Shown here in pieces: positions 6,960 through 9,101 of a stretch of 9,101 nt of DNA; the first letter of the stretch is position 1; every line of letters starts with the position of its first letter. The stretch is from positions 1-9,101 of the forward strand of contig JAFWCP010000503.1 of assembly GCA_017536845.1 (NCBI GenBank). The letters are read 5' to 3'. A program made the translations under genes and the position numbers. The notes below the pieces were generated by a model, which did no database searches, was not told the origin of the DNA, and saw nothing but the letters and a program-made list of their open reading frames with translations. The stretch is from Solobacterium sp. (GTDB taxonomy: Bacteria > Bacillota_I > Bacilli_A > Erysipelotrichales > Erysipelotrichaceae).

Positions 6960-6988
6960 TTGCATATTAGAAATTAAAAGCGTATAAT
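6960..6988 (+). promoter_or_regulatory. Sigma-70-type promoter of the IS66 element
   Basis: TTGCAT at 6960-6965 and TATAAT at 6983-6988 are separated by exactly 17 bases. The transcript would start near 6995, which leaves only a few bases before the ribosome binding site of the accessory gene. It is the best-matching promoter in the window. Confidence 0.85.
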
Positions 6989-6997
6989 ACTTTCGGC

Positions 6998-7004
6998 AGG
7001 AGGG
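6998..7004 (+). promoter_or_regulatory. Ribosome binding site of the IS66 accessory gene
   Basis: AGGAGGG lies six bases before the ATG at 7011. Together with the promoter it fixes this start firmly. Confidence 0.85.
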
Positions 7005-7010
7005 AATCGT

Positions 7011-7367
7011 ATGCCTATCGTTAAGAGCTATAACAAGAATCTGGATATTACCTATGTCTATGACCAGAGAGATGTCAAAGACGAAAACGGCGTCACACAC
7101 AGAAAACGTACCCTGATCGGCAAACTTGATAAACTCACCGGTGAGGTGATCCCAACAGGCAAAAGAGGACGTCCTCTGAAAGACTGGGATGAAGACGACC
7201 CGGATGGCTATGACGGATTCGGCAAACTGGCTGAACAGAACAAGGCACTTGAAGATGAAGTCAGTAACCTGAAAGCCGAAGTATACAGGCTGCATCAGGA
7301 GATTGATCAGTACCGCACTGCCATCCGGAAGATGAATGATTCCCTGTCCTCGCTGCTGAACAGCTGA
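7011..7367 (+). CDS. IS66-associated accessory protein with C-terminal coiled coil
   Basis: This 118-residue protein has two parts. The N-terminal half contains TLIGKLDKLTGEVIPTGKRGRP, resembling the short region seen at the N terminus of some transposases of the IS1634/IS4 type and in small proteins beside Bacillota IS elements. The C-terminal half (about residues 72-118) is a heptad-like coiled coil rich in Leu, Glu and Lys, which suggests oligomerisation. It lacks the YLYCGRTDMRKG-like signature expected of the usual IS66 TnpB, and it is not TnpA. It has its own strong promoter and ribosome binding site and lies 108 bases upstream of the transposase gene in the same direction. It may help transposase binding or control its expression; that is inference. 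Confidence 0.75.
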   Translation: MPIVKSYNKNLDITYVYDQRDVKDENGVTHRKRTLIGKLDKLTGEVIPTGKRGRPLKDWDEDDPDGYDGFGKLAEQNKALEDEVSNLKAEVYRLHQEIDQYRTAIRKMNDSLSSLLNS

Positions 7368-7381
7368 CAGGCAAAAGAAAA

Positions 7382-7405
7382 GGTCTGCGCTACCACCTGC
7401 AGACC
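7382..7405 (+). repeat. Hairpin between the IS66 accessory gene and transposase
   Basis: GGTCTGC at 7382-7388 pairs perfectly with GCAGACC at 7399-7405 around a ten-base loop. No U-tract follows, so it is not a standard terminator. It could slow or stabilise the transcript between the two genes. Confidence 0.5.
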
Positions 7406-7445
7406 GATTCACAACAATTTATTCGCAGATGAATATTAACATCAA

Positions 7446-7462
7446 TTTGCAGTAAATGCAAA
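7446..7462 (+). repeat. Small inverted repeat just before the transposase ribosome binding site
   Basis: TTTGCA (7446-7451) and TGCAAA (7457-7462) form a 6-bp stem with a five-base loop. It ends two bases before the AGGA at 7464-7467 that serves the ATG at 7476. It could be a binding site or influence translation of the transposase; the stem is weak. Confidence 0.35.
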
Positions 7463-7475
7463 CAGGAAACTGAAA

Positions 7476-9101
7476 ATGAATCAGGAAAAGAATTCAGCCA
7501 GTGAGCTTGATGAACTGGTGGCCAGACTGGCCGAAGCCATTAAGTCCGAATACAGCAGACAGGATGACAGTAAGATCAGCCTGAATCTTTTCTTTGCCAA
7601 CATAGTGAAAGCACTGGCATCAAAGGTAGGCACAACAGAAAAGATTTCCGCGGCCAACTCAACCAATTCCAATACACCGACCTCCCGTGATCCGATCGGC
7701 TTTAACGGAAACAAGGGAAACCATGCATATAATTCGAGAACTGCAGAGAAAATGAATGGCAGCGGAGCAGAAACGGATACTGAACAGAAAACCGCCAGAA
7801 CCAGAAAAGTCAAAAGCGGTTTTGGTGAAAATGAAGAATTTGAAACAGTCACATTGGAAGCGGAAGTCTGTCCTGATTGCGGCGGTCATCAGTTCCACCC
7901 AACCGGAGATAAGGAAACCAGAGATGTGGAGGAACTGGTTGTCACAGTAAAGAAAACCAGAAAGGAATACCTGGTATACGAATGCGATGACTGCGGCACA
8001 AGGTTTACAGCGCCTATGAGCGACAAGGAGAAATACAGCGGTTCGGAAAGAGCAGTCTACGGTCCCTTCGTTGACTCTTTCATCCTGGCACAGAGGTTTG
8101 AAGCAAATACGCCCTATAACAAGATCCGTATGATGTTCGGGTTCATGACAGACGGGCAATGTATGCCATGTGAAGGGTATATAGACAAGGTGGAACAAAG
8201 AGCGGCAAAGAGCCTTGATCAGTTTTACTCCGCCATGCCTGCCATAGCAGTCCAGCACAGGATTATATGCTGGGATGATACGGTGATCAACAATAACGGG
8301 GAGCAGTCAACACTGAGGGTATACTGCAACGATCATTTTGCCTATTATACCGTTTCGGAACACAAGGATATGTTAAGCCTGGTGGATGACGGAATCCTGA
8401 CCTCCCTGACAGACACGCACACAGTGATGCATGACCACTTCAAGGGCAATTACAACGATATATTCTCTTTCTGCAACATTGAATGCAACAGTCATCCAAT
8501 GCGGCAGTTTGTCAGGATCTATGAAGAAACAGAGCATCAATGGCCTGCGAGAATGCAGGGACTGCTCAGCGAACTGATTGCGGAAAGGAAGGTTCTGATG
8601 CAGGATGGCCATACATCATTCTGTCCGGACAGGCTGAACAAGTTCTTCAGTGACTTTGAAGTTGTTCTGGCAGACGGCATGATGGAGAACGAAGCACTGA
8701 AGAAGACGGATTTCGGGTATGACCACGAAAGACTGATGCTTAGTTTCCTGGATGAATATCAGGGAAACCTTTTCCTGTGGGCAACAGATTTCAGCCTTCC
8801 TGTAACTGATAATGAGTCTGAAAGGTGTCTCAGAAACGGCGGCAAAAGAGCCAACAGGATATCAGGACTGGTCAAAAGCATGGACAAGTCCCTGCAGAGA
8901 GCGAAGATAGAAACATACCTGCAGACATGCCGTAAGAATGGCATAGGGACTACTGATGCCATCAACAGACTGGCAGAAGGCAATCCATATACGGTACAGG
9001 AAGTGTTTGGCATAGGCGATGATCTGGTAATTCCCAATGGCATTCCAATGAAAGAGATTGAAGCACAGAAGGAAAAATCGAAAAGCATCATTGCAAAGAG
9101 C
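7476..9101 (+). CDS. tnpC: IS66 family transposase (3' end outside window)
   Basis: This DDE transposase of the IS66 family moves the element by cut and paste. The frame from the ATG at 7476 is open for all 542 codons to the window edge, without a stop. Two CxxC pairs (Cys132/Cys135 in CPDCGG and Cys170/Cys173 in CDDCG) form the zinc-binding domain ahead of the catalytic core. The likely catalytic residues are Asp267 (WDDT, matching the family's DET), Asp320 (MHDHFKGNY) and Glu449 in the signature DNESERCLR. AGGA at 7464-7467 lies eight bases before the start. No disrupting stop or frameshift is visible, so the element may be active. Arg codons AGA/AGG and ATA are frequent here, unlike the genes at 1-6807. 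It lacks the classical tnpA-tnpB pair upstream and so resembles the single-transposase branch of IS66. Confidence 0.92.
   Translation, partial: MNQEKNSASELDELVARLAEAIKSEYSRQDDSKISLNLFFANIVKALASKVGTTEKISAANSTNSNTPTSRDPIGFNGNKGNHAYNSRTAEKMNGSGAETDTEQKTARTRKVKSGFGENEEFETVTLEAEVCPDCGGHQFHPTGDKETRDVEELVVTVKKTRKEYLVYECDDCGTRFTAPMSDKEKYSGSERAVYGPFVDSFILAQRFEANTPYNKIRMMFGFMTDGQCMPCEGYIDKVEQRAAKSLDQFYSAMPAIAVQHRIICWDDTVINNNGEQSTLRVYCNDHFAYYTVSEHKDMLSLVDDGILTSLTDTHTVMHDHFKGNYNDIFSFCNIECNSHPMRQFVRIYEETEHQWPARMQGLLSELIAERKVLMQDGHTSFCPDRLNKFFSDFEVVLADGMMENEALKKTDFGYDHERLMLSFLDEYQGNLFLWATDFSLPVTDNESERCLRNGGKRANRISGLVKSMDKSLQRAKIETYLQTCRKNGIGTTDAINRLAEGNPYTVQEVFGIGDDLVIPNGIPMKEIEAQKEKSKSIIAKS

Larger units (their letters stand above)
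6808..7010 (+). other. Intergenic junction between the TIR-NACHT gene and the IS66 element
   Basis: This stretch of 203 bases has no gene. It holds the terminator at 6877-6897, an A/T-rich segment with a weak inverted repeat (ACTATT 6915-6920, AATAGT 6931-6936), and the promoter of the element. Base composition changes sharply here from GC-rich to AT-rich. The left end of the IS66 element should lie within it; GTTACTACTCAC at 6819-6830 is one possible terminal sequence, but its partner at the right end is outside the window. Confidence 0.55.

Noticed and set aside
7659..8258. Minus-strand frame of 199 codons inside the transposase
   Set aside because: It is antisense to the well-supported IS66 catalytic frame, and its Cys/Phe/Leu-rich translation has no domain.
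1..9101. CRISPR array, tRNA or rRNA genes, riboswitch
   Set aside because: No regularly spaced repeats, no cloverleaf-like sequence with a TTCGA-type arm, no rRNA-like stretch and no recognisable riboswitch leader were seen. Coding regions fill nearly all of the window.

Overview
The window looks like a chromosomal accessory region of a moderately GC-rich Bacillota bacterium, probably a gut-type Erysipelotrichia or Lachnospiraceae relative. This rests on strong AGGAGG-type ribosome binding sites, a LytS/YesM-type histidine kinase, an MglB-like sugar-binding lipoprotein with a Gram-positive-style lipobox, and a small protein resembling a Bacillota-specific DUF family. The genus cannot be fixed from the sequence alone.

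Left part (1-2590, + strand): a tightly packed sugar-sensing operon. It holds the C-terminal part of a YesM/LytS sensor kinase, a membrane-anchored periplasmic-binding-protein-like protein that overlaps the kinase by ATGA, and a glucose/galactose-binding lipoprotein in which essentially all E. coli MglB ligand and calcium positions can be matched. No ABC ATPase or permease follows. The operon ends at a strong intrinsic terminator (2641-2670) that lies inside the coding region of the convergent next gene.

Middle part (2572-6807): a divergent pair that looks like a defence locus. On the minus strand is a 150-residue DUF6553-like protein. On the plus strand is a 1231-residue protein built as TIR, then NACHT/STAND ATPase, then a helical/TPR-like region, then a C-terminal DUF218/YdcF-like Rossmannoid domain. 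The TIR catalytic glutamate, Walker A, Walker B and the NACHT C-terminal motif are all visible. This fits an NLR-like antiphage NADase. The C-terminal domain is an unusual candidate sensor. The 87-bp gap between the start codons holds two mirror-image TATAAT boxes in a perfect 10-bp inverted repeat, with a TTGC-N4-GCAA palindrome between them, so the pair is probably co-regulated.

Right part (6808-9101): a mobile element of the IS66 family with a different, more A-rich codon use. A consensus promoter drives a 118-residue accessory protein, followed by a transposase with zinc-binding cysteines and a DDE triad that runs off the window end without a stop. A perfect terminator hairpin (6877-6897) separates the TIR-NACHT gene from the element's promoter. 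The left end of the element must lie somewhere after the TIR-NACHT stop but could not be fixed.
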